The translations under genes and the position numbers were made by a program. Source: Streptomyces sp. H27-H1 (GTDB lineage: Bacteria; Actinomycetota; Actinomycetes; Streptomycetales; Streptomycetaceae). From it: DNA of 64,000 nt. The notes below the pieces were generated by a model that saw only the letters and a list, made by a program, of their open reading frames with translations, was not told the origin of the DNA and ran no database searches. The stretch covers positions 254,822 through 318,821 of the forward strand of contig NZ_JAPNLJ010000003.1 of assembly GCF_026627445.1 (NCBI RefSeq), in the 5' to 3' direction. Shown in pieces: positions 56,473 through 64,000 of the stretch (positions are counted from its first letter, which is position 1; every line of letters starts with the position of its first letter).

Positions 56473-56585
56473 AGGGCATCCTGTCCGGACCGCTCGGAGC
56501 GGAGTGTGGCCGCGAGTTCACTCTCGGGGGAGACCGTGAACTTCTCGGTGAGCACGGTGGCGACGACGGTCTGGACCGGGGCCAT
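56469..56585 (-). CDS. 38-aa truncated acyl carrier protein, coupled to the FabF gene
   Basis: The reading MAPVQTVVATVLTEKFTVSP then ESELAATLRSERSGQDAL begins like helix 1 and loop 1 of an ACP (ESELA is typical of the loop before the DSL motif). It ends before the phosphopantetheine serine. An ggaagga RBS lies about 10 bases upstream. Its stop overlaps the FabF start. It sits exactly where FabH-ACP-FabF clusters keep their ACP, so an internal or terminal deletion of the ACP gene is likely; translation may persist only to couple FabF. Confidence 0.65.
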   Translation of the reverse strand: MAPVQTVVATVLTEKFTVSPESELAATLRSERSGQDAL

Positions 56586-56649
56586 GGCGGTGCGTCCTTC
56601 CGGGACGGGTGGTGATCGGCGAGCGGGCAGCCGGGATCCGGAGCGGACC

Positions 56650-57732
56650 TCAGGGCGCCGATTCGATGGCGGGCACGGCGCGGTCGAGCCGCGGCCAGAG
56701 CACGGCCGCCGAGCCCCAGGTGAGCCCGGCACCGAAGGCGGTGAGCAACACCCTTTCCCCGGCGTGCAGTTCGCCGCGTGACGCGGCATCGGCCAGGGCG
56801 AGCGGGATCGACGCGGCGCCGGTGTTGCCGACCCGCTCGATATTGGCCACCCGGCGCGGTCCGGGGACGGGGACGCGTTCCCCGACGGCCTTCATGATGC
56901 GGGCGTTGGCCTGGTGGGCACAGAACCGGTCCACGTCCTCGGGCGCCCAGCCCGCGTGTTTCAGCACGGTCCGCGAGGACTCGGTCATCCGGGTCACCGC
57001 ATGCTGGAACACCTCCCGCCCCCGCATGCGGAAGTGCCGGTCACCGGGGTCGTAGGCGTCCGGGGCCGACCGTTCCCGGGCGCCGCCGCCGCGCACTTCG
57101 ATCAGCTCGTCGCCCGAGCCGTCGCTGCCGAGGTCGAAGGCGAGGATGCTCCCCGGTTCCCCGGACCGGCCCCGGCGCAGCACGACGGCGCCGGCTCCGT
57201 CGCCGAAGACGATGCCGGCCGAGTGGTCCTCGGGATCCAGGAGGGTCGAGTACACGTCGGCCGCCACGAGCAGGACCCGGTCCGCGCAACCGGACAGCAG
57301 GGCGCCGGCGGCCGCGGCGAGCCCGTACAGGAAACCGCTGCAGGCGGCGTTCACGTCCCAGGCCGCCGCGCCGCCCAGACCGAGACGGGTGGCCAGCTGC
57401 GGGGCCATGGCGGGCATGGGCCGGTCCGGGGTGGAGGTGGCCACGAGCACGGTGTCCACGGGAGCGCCGCCCGCCACGGCCAGGGCGCGGCGCCCGGCTT
57501 CGAGGGCGAGCTCGCCGGTGGACACCCCCGGACCGGCCCGGCGTCGCTCGCGGATCCCGGTGCGGCGGTGCACCCAGGCGTCGTCGATGCCCCAGGCCGG
57601 GGGGAGGTCGGCGTTGGCGACCACACGGGGCGGAATGTATCCGGCGATGCCTTCCAGCACTGCTGCGGGCTGGGCATGCCGGGCGGCCGAGGGTGTCAAC
57701 TGGTCTTCTGGGCAGGGCGAGGGAGAAGTCAC
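56650..57732 (-). CDS. FabH-type beta-ketoacyl-ACP synthase III
   Basis: A 360-aa starter condensing enzyme with the KAS III triad: Cys131 in VNAACSGFLYGL, His in AHQANARIMKAV and Asn in RVGNTGAASIPLAL. It would condense an acyl-CoA starter with malonyl-ACP. The GTG start at 57732 has only a weak upstream purine signal. A 17-residue N-terminal extension precedes the usual start (AVLEGIAGYIPPRVVAN). It is the first gene of the FabH / ACP-remnant / FabF operon. Confidence 0.93.
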   Translation of the reverse strand: MTSPSPCPEDQLTPSAARHAQPAAVLEGIAGYIPPRVVANADLPPAWGIDDAWVHRRTGIRERRRAGPGVSTGELALEAGRRALAVAGGAPVDTVLVATSTPDRPMPAMAPQLATRLGLGGAAAWDVNAACSGFLYGLAAAAGALLSGCADRVLLVAADVYSTLLDPEDHSAGIVFGDGAGAVVLRRGRSGEPGSILAFDLGSDGSGDELIEVRGGGARERSAPDAYDPGDRHFRMRGREVFQHAVTRMTESSRTVLKHAGWAPEDVDRFCAHQANARIMKAVGERVPVPGPRRVANIERVGNTGAASIPLALADAASRGELHAGERVLLTAFGAGLTWGSAAVLWPRLDRAVPAIESAP

Positions 57733-57934
57733 GCACGTCTCTCAGGAGGGATCTCGGGGGAGCGGCACGACTGTAGGGCGCGTCAAGATCGCTGCGGACG
57801 CGGAGGCAGGGGGGAACGGATGTGCTGGACAGCCGGGTCGACAGCGTCACCGCAGCTCAAGGGCGCGCGGGAAGAATCGCTACGGCCACTGGGCCGTCGG
57901 GGTGTCGCCCCAAAGGTTGAATTGGGTACGGCTG

Positions 57935-58258
57935 TCAGTCGACCTGGAGCTCACCCATCCGGCTCCAGCCGGTCGCGCCCTCGATGGTGGTGCTGACGAT
58001 CTCCGGGGTCCGGGTGACAAGGGGGCGCATGGTCTCCAGGGCCGCACGGAAGTGCGCGGAGGTGACGTGCGCCTCCGCGGCGTCGTCCTGGAATGCCTCG
58101 ACCAGGACGTAGGTGTCGGGCTCCTCCACACTGCGGGACCACTCGAACCACAGGTTGCCCGGTTCCGCGCGGGTGGCTCGGGTGAACTCCGCGACGAGCT
58201 CGGGCCACTGGCCGACGTACTCGGACTTGACGGGGAATTTGACCACGATGAAGATCAT
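57935..58258 (-). CDS. Antibiotic biosynthesis monooxygenase-domain protein (YgiN-like)
   Basis: A 107-aa ABM-fold protein (MIFIVVKFPVKSEYVGQWPE, then a helix and FEWSRSVEEPDTYVLVEAFQ). The family includes quinol monooxygenases and heme- or anthrone-oxidising enzymes that act as dimers without cofactors. The ATG overlaps the stop of the upstream membrane-protein gene (ATGA), so the two are coupled. The 200-base gap to the FabH start shows nothing else. Confidence 0.88.
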   Translation of the reverse strand: MIFIVVKFPVKSEYVGQWPELVAEFTRATRAEPGNLWFEWSRSVEEPDTYVLVEAFQDDAAEAHVTSAHFRAALETMRPLVTRTPEIVSTTIEGATGWSRMGELQVD

Positions 58259-59382
58259 TCGAGCATTGTAGGCGGCGAGACCGGAGCGGGCGCGGGCTCC
58301 TGCGCGGGGAAGGCGGCCGCCACGAGCGTCGGCGCGAGGTCCTCCTTGCGCATCCGCTGGTCGACGTAGAGCAGGGCGATGACCAGTTGCGGGAAGCTGA
58401 ACTGGAACAGCGAGCTGACGACGACGCCGACCAGCACGGTGACCGCGTAGACGGTGATTCCGAAGATCAGCGTGCCGATGTCCGAGAAGTCCCCGTCCGG
58501 CTCGGGCAGGCTCGGCAAGAGCGCGAACATGCCGACGAAGCCGAACGGCGTCTGGATGGCGTACCCCACGGCCATCGCCACGATGTACCCGAGAAGCGAA
58601 ATGCCGAACACCCTCCACCAGCCGTCGCGGACGAGCCGGGAAGAGCGCCGCAGGGCCGCGACCGGGCCGAGCCCCTCGCACACCGCGGCGGCGGGCGCCA
58701 GGCTGAACCGGACCATGATCCAGACCGAGAAGGGTATGCACAGGAGCGAACCCAGGAGGAGCAGGAGGAAGACCGCCGGCGGGCCGGAACCGTCCAGGTC
58801 CGCGGAGACGACGATCAGCGGGACGCAGATCGCGTACAGCAGGAGCGCCGGCCCGCCCGCGATCAGCCCGGCGAGCATCACGGTGCCCAGCACCGACGGC
58901 AGCCGGGACCATCCGCGGCGCCACATCGCGCCCACGGTCGTGGCGCGGCCGAGCACCGCCTCCTGGACCAGCGCGGGGCACAGGGCGCTGAACATCGCGG
59001 CGCCCACCGTCGTCGCGAGGATCAGCACCACGCCGAGCGGTACGAAGGCCAGCAGCAGGGCCGCCACGTCCGAGCCCTCGGGACTTTCTCCCGGCGCGAG
59101 GTCGAATACGGCGGAGAACCGGGCGTACGCGGCCGCGACGGAGATCACGGCCGCGGCGGCCACGAGCAGGATTCCGATGCCCTGTACGGCAGCCATGACG
59201 CCGATCAGGGGCTTCCAGTACCGCCGGAGAGTCGCGAAGGCCCCGCCGAGCATCTCGCCCGTAGTGAGCGGGCGCAGGGGTATGACACCCGGCTGCGGCG
59301 CGGGCGGCGGCATCCAGCCACCTCCCCACTGCGGCGGCATGGGCTGTCCCGGGTGTTGTCCCCACCCCGTGTCGTGCGACAT
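58255..59382 (-). CDS. Multi-pass membrane protein (GPDPase membrane-domain / DUF7544-like)
   Basis: A 375-aa protein with a Gly/Pro-rich cytoplasmic N-terminus (MSHDTGWGQHPGQPMPPQWG) and about six to eight hydrophobic segments. PLTTGEMLGGAFATLRRYWK is the conserved juxtamembrane motif of actinobacterial proteins resembling the membrane part of glycerophosphodiester phosphodiesterases. No catalytic domain is present; function unknown. It is coupled to the ABM-domain gene by a 4-base overlap. Confidence 0.85.
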   Translation of the reverse strand: MSHDTGWGQHPGQPMPPQWGGGWMPPPAPQPGVIPLRPLTTGEMLGGAFATLRRYWKPLIGVMAAVQGIGILLVAAAAVISVAAAYARFSAVFDLAPGESPEGSDVAALLLAFVPLGVVLILATTVGAAMFSALCPALVQEAVLGRATTVGAMWRRGWSRLPSVLGTVMLAGLIAGGPALLLYAICVPLIVVSADLDGSGPPAVFLLLLLGSLLCIPFSVWIMVRFSLAPAAAVCEGLGPVAALRRSSRLVRDGWWRVFGISLLGYIVAMAVGYAIQTPFGFVGMFALLPSLPEPDGDFSDIGTLIFGITVYAVTVLVGVVVSSLFQFSFPQLVIALLYVDQRMRKEDLAPTLVAAAFPAQEPAPAPVSPPTMLE

Positions 59383-59446
59383 CGCTTTTCCCCCTCGAAT
59401 GAAGGAACACGGTAACCCGTTCGCGAAAACCCCACGTCAAGGCCCC

Positions 59447-59781
59447 TCAGCCGGCGTCCCCGGCCAGGGGGACCACGAGCCCGATGCCCTCGGCCGACAC
59501 CGCTACGGCATAGTCGAAGAACGCGGCTTCGTCCCGGACGCTGTCGTGGGTACGGCTGAAGACCTGGAACCCCAGGAGTCCGATCAGACTGCTCCACAGC
59601 ACGCGTCCCGGTGTGGGAAGAGGGACTCCACGTCGAGGGCGGCAAGACCGCAGTCCCGTGCGGCGGAGTCCAGGGACAGCCCTGAGCCGCCCACCTTCAC
59701 CAGATGCTGATGTGCGGTGTCCTTGGTCAGCTCTGACAGGGTCACGTCGCCGGATGTCGAGTTCGTTGCGTAATCGGCCAT
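59447..59781 (-). pseudogene. TetR-family regulator with deleted centre
   Basis: From ATG 59781 the frame reads ELTKDTAHQHLVKVGGSGLS then LDSAARDCGLAALDVESLFP and HRDA, a (slightly degraded) TetR helix-turn-helix. Then, in another frame, RVLWSSLIGLLGFQVFSRTH then DSVRDEAAFFDYAVAVSAEG to a TGA at 59447, the C-terminus of a TetR_C domain. About 100 central residues are missing, and the junction near 59595 shifts the frame. Confidence 0.7.
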
Positions 59782-59863
59782 GACGAAACCGTGCCGGTCA
59801 TCGACAACTGCCTTACGTGCGGCCTCCGTAGGGGTCGGGCAAGATCGCGCAGGCTTCCCGCGC

Positions 59864-60241
59864 GTGACCCCGGATCCGCTCCCCCCGATCACGGCTCGAG
59901 GGTCCAGGCCGGTCCAGTCCAACTTCCTCGACACGGTCGGCGACCTCCTCCAGCCGACCGTCGTCCTGCTGGGCCCCAGCACGGCCGTCTCCGCGACCGA
60001 CATCCTGCTGCGCGGCTGCCGCTACGACGGCCTGGCGCTCACCGACGCGAGCCCCGGCAGCCCTTTCTGGTCCACCGGGGGCGTCAACTGGCCGGGCGTA
60101 CTGGCTCTCACGGCGGGCACCGGGGCGGCCGCCCTCCGCGTGGGCACCTTGTACACCGGCCCGCTCGCCCGGGCCCTGGACGGAGTGGACCTCTCCCTGC
60201 CCGTCGGCATTACCGTGGCATCGGCCGTCTACGCGATCTGA
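59864..60241 (+). pseudogene. C-terminal remnant of an NCS1-type nucleobase permease
   Basis: The frame reads NFLDTVGDLLQPTVVLLGPS then TAVSATDILLRGCRYDG, GSPFWSTGGVNWPGVLALTA and VDLSLPVGITVASAVYAI, the last part of purine/cytosine (NCS1) permeases. The first nine or so membrane helices are absent, and no start for a full protein exists. It is divergent from the TetR remnant, so both are leftovers of one decayed locus. Confidence 0.65.
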
Positions 60242-60321
60242 TGCGGCGATCCCTCCGAGGCCGGGCAGCCGCGCCGCCGGCCTGACCCCGGCGCAGGCCG
60301 GCCGGTGGTTCGCTCCCGCTC

Positions 60322-61755
60322 CTACGGGGCGTGCAGCTCACCCGTCCGCGCCACGGAGGCGTACCAGTACGCGCTCGACTTGGGCGTGCGCTTCAGGGTC
60401 TCGTAGTCGACGTGGACCGCACCGAACCGCTTGGCGTAGCCGTAGGACCACTCGAAATTGTCGAGCAGCGACCAGAGGAAGTAGCCGCGTACGTCCACCC
60501 CGTCGGTGATCGCCCGGTGCACCGAGTCGAGGTGGGCGTGGATGTAGGCGGCGCGGCGCGGGTCGTGCACCGTGCCGTCCGGACCGACCTCGTCCTCGTA
60601 CGCCGCCCCGTTCTCGCTGACCACGAGCGGCAGGCCGGGGTACTGGGCCGCGATCCGGGTCAGCAGGTCGTACAGGGAGTCCGGGTCGACGGCCCAGCCC
60701 ATCGCCGTACGGTCGCCCGGCGCCTGATGGAACGCCACGTCCTCGGCGCCCGGCCAGGGCGAGTACTCGCTGAGGCCGTGCCCGTCGTCCTGCGACCCCC
60801 GTACGCCGTTCCCTCCGTGCGAGACGACCGTCGGGGTGTAGTAGTTGACGGCGAGGAGGTCCAGGGGCTGGTGCGCCGTGGCGGTGTCGCCGTCCTTGAC
60901 GAAGGACCAGTCGGTCAGGTGCGCGGTGTCCGCGAGCAGGTCCTCGGGGTAGGCCCCCTCCAGCATCGGGCCCAGCCAGATCCGGTTGCCGACGGCGTCG
61001 ATGCGCCGGGCCGCCTCCCGGTCCTCGGCCGACGGGGTCAGCGGGCGCACCTCGTGGAGGTTGAGCGAGACCGCGAGCTGGCTGTCGCCGGGCAGCGCCG
61101 CCCGCAGGGCCTGGATGGCGAGGCCGTGGCCGACGTTGAGGTGGTGGGCCGCGCGCAGGGCGGCGACCGGGTCCGTCCGGCCAGGAGCGTGCACGCCGGA
61201 GCCGTAACCGAGGAAGGCGCTGCACCAGGGCTCGTTGAGCGTGATCCAGCGCTTCACCCGGTCCCCGAGGGCGTCGGCCACGAGGCCCGCGTACTCGGCG
61301 AAGCGCTCGGCGGTCGAGCGCTCCGGCCAGCCCCCGGCGTCCTCCAGGTCCTGTGGGAGGTCCCAGTGGTAGAGGGTGAGGGCGGGCTCGATGCCGGCGG
61401 CGAGCAGCTCGTCGACCAGCCGACGGTAGAAGTCGAGGCCCTTCTGCACGGCCGGTCCCCGGCCGGTCGGCTGGACGCGCGACCAGGACACGGAGAACCG
61501 GTAGGCGCCCAGGCCGAGTTCGGACATCAGTCGGACGTCCTCGGGGAAACGGTGGTAATGGTCCACCGCGACGTCACCGGTGTGGCCCTCGAAGACCTTG
61601 CCCGGGGTGTGCGCGAAGGTGTCCCAGATGGAGGGTGTCCGTCCGTCCTCTCGGGCGGCGCCCTCGATCTGGTACGCGGCGGTGGCCGTGCCCCACAGAA
61701 AGTCGGACGGGAAGGAACGGACGGCGTTGAGCGGCCGGGTCTCGGACGCGGTCAT
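60322..61755 (-). CDS. bglC: GH1 beta-glucosidase of the cellobiose-type operon
   Basis: A 477-aa GH1 enzyme, without signal peptide, that would hydrolyse imported cellobiose or other beta-glucosides. The acid/base is Glu175 (TLNEPW) and the nucleophile Glu381 (VSENG). It is the third visible gene of a cebF-cebG-bglC order known from the cellobiose (ceb) operon of Streptomyces, hence the symbol. It is strongly similar to the GH1 enzyme at 3229-4647. The ATG at 61755 is preceded by a tcctatgacc-type leader with an aggag RBS. Confidence 0.93.
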   Translation of the reverse strand: MTASETRPLNAVRSFPSDFLWGTATAAYQIEGAAREDGRTPSIWDTFAHTPGKVFEGHTGDVAVDHYHRFPEDVRLMSELGLGAYRFSVSWSRVQPTGRGPAVQKGLDFYRRLVDELLAAGIEPALTLYHWDLPQDLEDAGGWPERSTAERFAEYAGLVADALGDRVKRWITLNEPWCSAFLGYGSGVHAPGRTDPVAALRAAHHLNVGHGLAIQALRAALPGDSQLAVSLNLHEVRPLTPSAEDREAARRIDAVGNRIWLGPMLEGAYPEDLLADTAHLTDWSFVKDGDTATAHQPLDLLAVNYYTPTVVSHGGNGVRGSQDDGHGLSEYSPWPGAEDVAFHQAPGDRTAMGWAVDPDSLYDLLTRIAAQYPGLPLVVSENGAAYEDEVGPDGTVHDPRRAAYIHAHLDSVHRAITDGVDVRGYFLWSLLDNFEWSYGYAKRFGAVHVDYETLKRTPKSSAYWYASVARTGELHAP

Positions 61756-61800
61756 AGGAGGGGGCTCCCCACTCGGTTGCGGATGATTCGAATGATTCAG

Positions 61801-61836
61801 GTCAGACAGGTCAGGCAGGTAAGGCAGGTGAGGCGC
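61801..61836. repeat. 9-base tandem repeat between cebG and bglC
   Basis: gtcagacag, gtcaggcag, gtaaggcag and gtgaggcgc form four 9-base units in the 119-base gap. It may be a leftover of a longer array or a transcript-processing site. Confidence 0.55.
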
Positions 61837-61874
61837 GTAGAGCTGCGCGGGCCACGGAGCCGTCGGCCGGCCGG

Positions 61875-62798
61875 TCAGTTCTTGACGGCGCCGGCGGTGA
61901 TACCGCCCACGATGTGCTTGCCGAGCACCGCGAAGACCAGGAGCAGCGGCAGTGTGGAGATGAGGGCGCCGGTCAGCACGACGGCCTGGTCGACGGTGTG
62001 GTTGCCCGCGCCGAGGCCGGCCAGCGCCACCTGCAGGGTCGGGTTCCCGTCGGGGGTCAGTGCGATGAACGGCCAGAAGAAGTCGTTCCAGGCCTGGACG
62101 AAGACCAGCATTCCGAGGACCGCCATCGCGGGGCGCGCTACCGGGAACACCACGTGCCAGACGATGCGCAGGCTGTGCGCGCCGTCCATCCTGGCCGCCT
62201 CCACCAGCTCCACCGGCAGTGCTTCGATGAGGTACTGGCGCATGAAGAACACGCCGAAGGCGGCGACCAGCGAGGGCAGGACGACCGACTGGAGCTGGTC
62301 GACCCAGCCGAGGTCGGTGATGATCTGATAGAGCGGGATCACGCTGAGCTGCGGTGGAATCGTCATGGTTGCCACGACCAGGCTCAGCAGGGCGCCCCGG
62401 CCCTTGAAGGGCAGCTTGGCGAAGGCGAAGCCGGCCAGGGTGGAGAACAGGACGGTGGACAGGGCCACGAGGCCGGCCACGACGGTCGTGTTGACCAGTG
62501 CCTCGCCCATGTCGACCTGGTTCCAGGCGAAGGAGATGTTGTCGAAGAGCCGGGGGCCGGGCAGCAGCGGGGCCGGGGCCTCGACCACGCGTTCGCCCGA
62601 GTGGGAGGCGGCGACGAGGTTCCAGTACAGCGGGAAGAGGGAGACCAGCGCGGCCAGCCCCAGCATGACGTAGGTCAGCGGTCCCGCGTGGTGCTGACGG
62701 CCCGCCGACGGGCGAAGCCGCCTCGAGCGGCGCGGAGCTGCGGAAGGGGTCGCCGCGGGGGTCGCCGGGGCGGGGGACTTGTCGAGTGTGCGGACCAT
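61875..62798 (-). CDS. cebG: ABC beta-glucoside transporter permease CebG-like
   Basis: A 307-aa membrane permease with a Pro/Ala-rich cytoplasmic N-terminus, six hydrophobic segments and the EAA loop [20 protein letters not shown]. It ends [14 protein letters not shown] like the permease at 4703-5536. It pairs with the next gene to carry cellobiose or related sugars; an MsiK-type ATPase elsewhere is inferred. The start is 4 bases after the cebF stop. Confidence 0.9.
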   Translation of the reverse strand: MVRTLDKSPAPATPAATPSAAPRRSRRLRPSAGRQHHAGPLTYVMLGLAALVSLFPLYWNLVAASHSGERVVEAPAPLLPGPRLFDNISFAWNQVDMGEALVNTTVVAGLVALSTVLFSTLAGFAFAKLPFKGRGALLSLVVATMTIPPQLSVIPLYQIITDLGWVDQLQSVVLPSLVAAFGVFFMRQYLIEALPVELVEAARMDGAHSLRIVWHVVFPVARPAMAVLGMLVFVQAWNDFFWPFIALTPDGNPTLQVALAGLGAGNHTVDQAVVLTGALISTLPLLLVFAVLGKHIVGGITAGAVKN

Positions 62799-62802
62799 GA
62801 GC

Positions 62803-63825
62803 TCAGCTCCCCGGCTTCTTGCGCTGGCGATGCGTGCGGGTGATCAGGGCCTGGACGCCCCCGATGAGCAGGAGGAGCAGCAGCATGACCCAGGCGATGG
62901 CGGAGGCCTGGCCCAGCGAGCCGGTCACCCACCCCTTCTCGTACATGAGCAGGCTCAGGGTCTGGAACTGGTTCCCACTGCCGCCGCTGATGCCGACGCT
63001 GCCGCCGAAGAGCATCGGCTCGCCGAAGAGCTGGGTGGCTCCGATGGTGGAGACGATGACGGTGAACAGGATCGTCGGCCGGATGGAGGGGATGGTGACG
63101 CTGAGGAACTGGCGCCACCGAGAGGCCCCGTCCAGCGCCGCGGCTTCGTAGAGGTCCTGCGGTACGGACTGCATCGCCGCCAGGTAGATGAGGGCGTTGT
63201 AGCCCGTCCAGCGCCAGGTCACGATCACCGAAATCGCTATCTGGGCCGGCCACTTGGAGGACTCCCAGGAGACCGGGTCGAAGCCGACCCACCCCAGGGC
63301 CGTGTTGATCAGGCCGTAGTCGGTGTTGAAGAGCTGGGCGAAGACGAGCGTCGCCGCCGCGATCGAGGTGGCGTACGGGGCGAGGACCGCCACGCGGAAG
63401 AAGCCCCGCCCGCGGAGCTGGTAGTTGAGCAGATGGGCCAGTCCGAGGGCCATCAGCAGCTGGGGAACGGTCGAGAGCACACCGATGGTGAAGGTGTTGG
63501 CGAGCGCGTTCCAGAAGAACTCGCTGGTCGCCAGCGAGCTGTAGTTCTCCAGCCCCTTCCACTGCGCGCTGCCGCCGAGCTCGACCCGGTGGAGCGAGAG
63601 CCAGCCCGTGTAGATCAGGGGGAAGAGCCCGAAGGCGGCGAAGGTGAGGAAGAAGGGGGTGACGAAGACGTAGGGGATCGCCTTCAGGTCCAGGCGGTAG
63701 AGCGTGCTGCGCAGGCCGTCCCGGCCGGAGGGGCGTCCGTGGGAGCCGGAGCCGGAGGATAGGTCGGTGGTGGAGGCGGAGGGCGGTGCGGAGCCGCCGC
63801 TCGTCGCCCGTACGGAGGTGGCCAC
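62803..63825 (-). CDS. cebF: ABC beta-glucoside transporter permease CebF-like
   Basis: A 340-aa permease from GTG 63825 (ggaagga RBS). After a low-complexity Ser/Gly-rich N-terminus of about 50 residues there are six membrane segments (YVFVTPFFLTFAAFGLFPLI) and the EAA loop EAAALDGASRWRQFLSVTIP. It is the first complete gene of the operon in the window; the binding-protein gene (cebE) is expected just beyond base 64000 on the minus strand. Confidence 0.9.
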   Translation of the reverse strand: MATSVRATSGGSAPPSASTTDLSSGSGSHGRPSGRDGLRSTLYRLDLKAIPYVFVTPFFLTFAAFGLFPLIYTGWLSLHRVELGGSAQWKGLENYSSLATSEFFWNALANTFTIGVLSTVPQLLMALGLAHLLNYQLRGRGFFRVAVLAPYATSIAAATLVFAQLFNTDYGLINTALGWVGFDPVSWESSKWPAQIAISVIVTWRWTGYNALIYLAAMQSVPQDLYEAAALDGASRWRQFLSVTIPSIRPTILFTVIVSTIGATQLFGEPMLFGGSVGISGGSGNQFQTLSLLMYEKGWVTGSLGQASAIAWVMLLLLLLIGGVQALITRTHRQRKKPGS

Positions 63826-63872
63826 GGGGGCGTCCTTCCAGATCGGTGCGTGCGGGTCGTACGGACGGTCGC

Positions 63873-63920
63873 GGGCCCCCCCCCGCCGGGGGGGGGGCGC
63901 CCACGACCGCGCTTGCGGTC
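63873..63920 (-). other. Two hairpins upstream of cebF
   Basis: A run of nine C followed by ten G with a gcc spacer (63876-63897) and a second stem gaccgc/gcggtc (63905-63920) lie between cebF and the expected cebE gene. Such intercistronic structures commonly lower expression of permeases relative to the binding protein. The last 80 bases of the window show no clear coding frame. Confidence 0.5.
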
Positions 63921-64000
63921 CCACCGGGTTAGTCCGTGCAGGTGGAGGCGGCTGACCGGCAATGAGAGGACGAAGCCCGCGCCCAGCGGCCCAGCGCCTC

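Overview
The window is high-GC actinobacterial DNA, most likely from the chromosome of a Streptomyces. Support comes from a whiE-like spore-pigment type II polyketide synthase (PKS) operon, a short chaplin, a SigK/RskA pair, CebEFG-type sugar uptake, many secreted hydrolases, and frequent GTG/ATGA overlapping starts after strong AGGAGG-type ribosome binding sites (RBS). No rRNA, tRNA, CRISPR array, prophage or intact insertion sequence was seen.

Layout. 1-3167: 3' part of a minimal type II PKS operon (KS-alpha, chain length factor, ACP, aromatase, TcmI-type cyclase), closed by a strong terminator. 3229-10738: a beta-glucan utilisation locus with a GH1 beta-glucosidase, an ABC importer, a LacI repressor and a secreted GH16/CBM6 endoglucanase. 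The same 14-bp palindrome lies before the importer operon and before the endoglucanase, so they look like one regulon. 10981-17499: secreted serine protease, RDD membrane protein, FAS1 lipoprotein, membrane-anchored molybdopterin oxidoreductase, chaplin, and sigK-rskA; the FAS1/SigK/RskA combination recalls the mycobacterial SigK regulon. 17500-28950: an amidohydrolase remnant, a DinB protein, a PepSY-like membrane protein with a collagen-like stretch divergent from a two-component system, a 5'-nucleotidase, an ABC exporter with a TetR neighbour, a lipoprotein and an acetyltransferase.

29000-42550: a DyP peroxidase-lectin fusion, an aldo/keto reductase, a truncated polyprenyl synthetase, a lipase, a PucR-type regulator, a glycosyltransferase, an L,D-transpeptidase, an FBP-domain protein, a TetR regulator with an SGNH hydrolase, and argG with a probable ARG box over a leaderless promoter. 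42550-51635: small metabolic and regulatory genes, a frameshifted metallo-hydrolase, and a large galactose oxidase with two recently duplicated F5/8-type domains. 51636-60241: a subtilase, a FabH / truncated ACP / FabF cluster, a monooxygenase-membrane protein pair, and two decayed genes. 60322-64000: a second beta-glucoside system (bglC, cebG, cebF; cebE expected beyond the window).

Two themes stand out. First, there are two parallel GH1 plus ABC systems at the two ends of the window. Second, the window carries many decayed or internally deleted genes (amidohydrolase, polyprenyl synthetase, GntR/UTRA, LtrA, mini-isochorismatase, ACP, TetR, NCS1 permease, frameshifted metallo-hydrolase), which suggests a region undergoing deletion, as is common on Streptomyces chromosome arms. 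Family assignments come from reading motifs; no database search was run.
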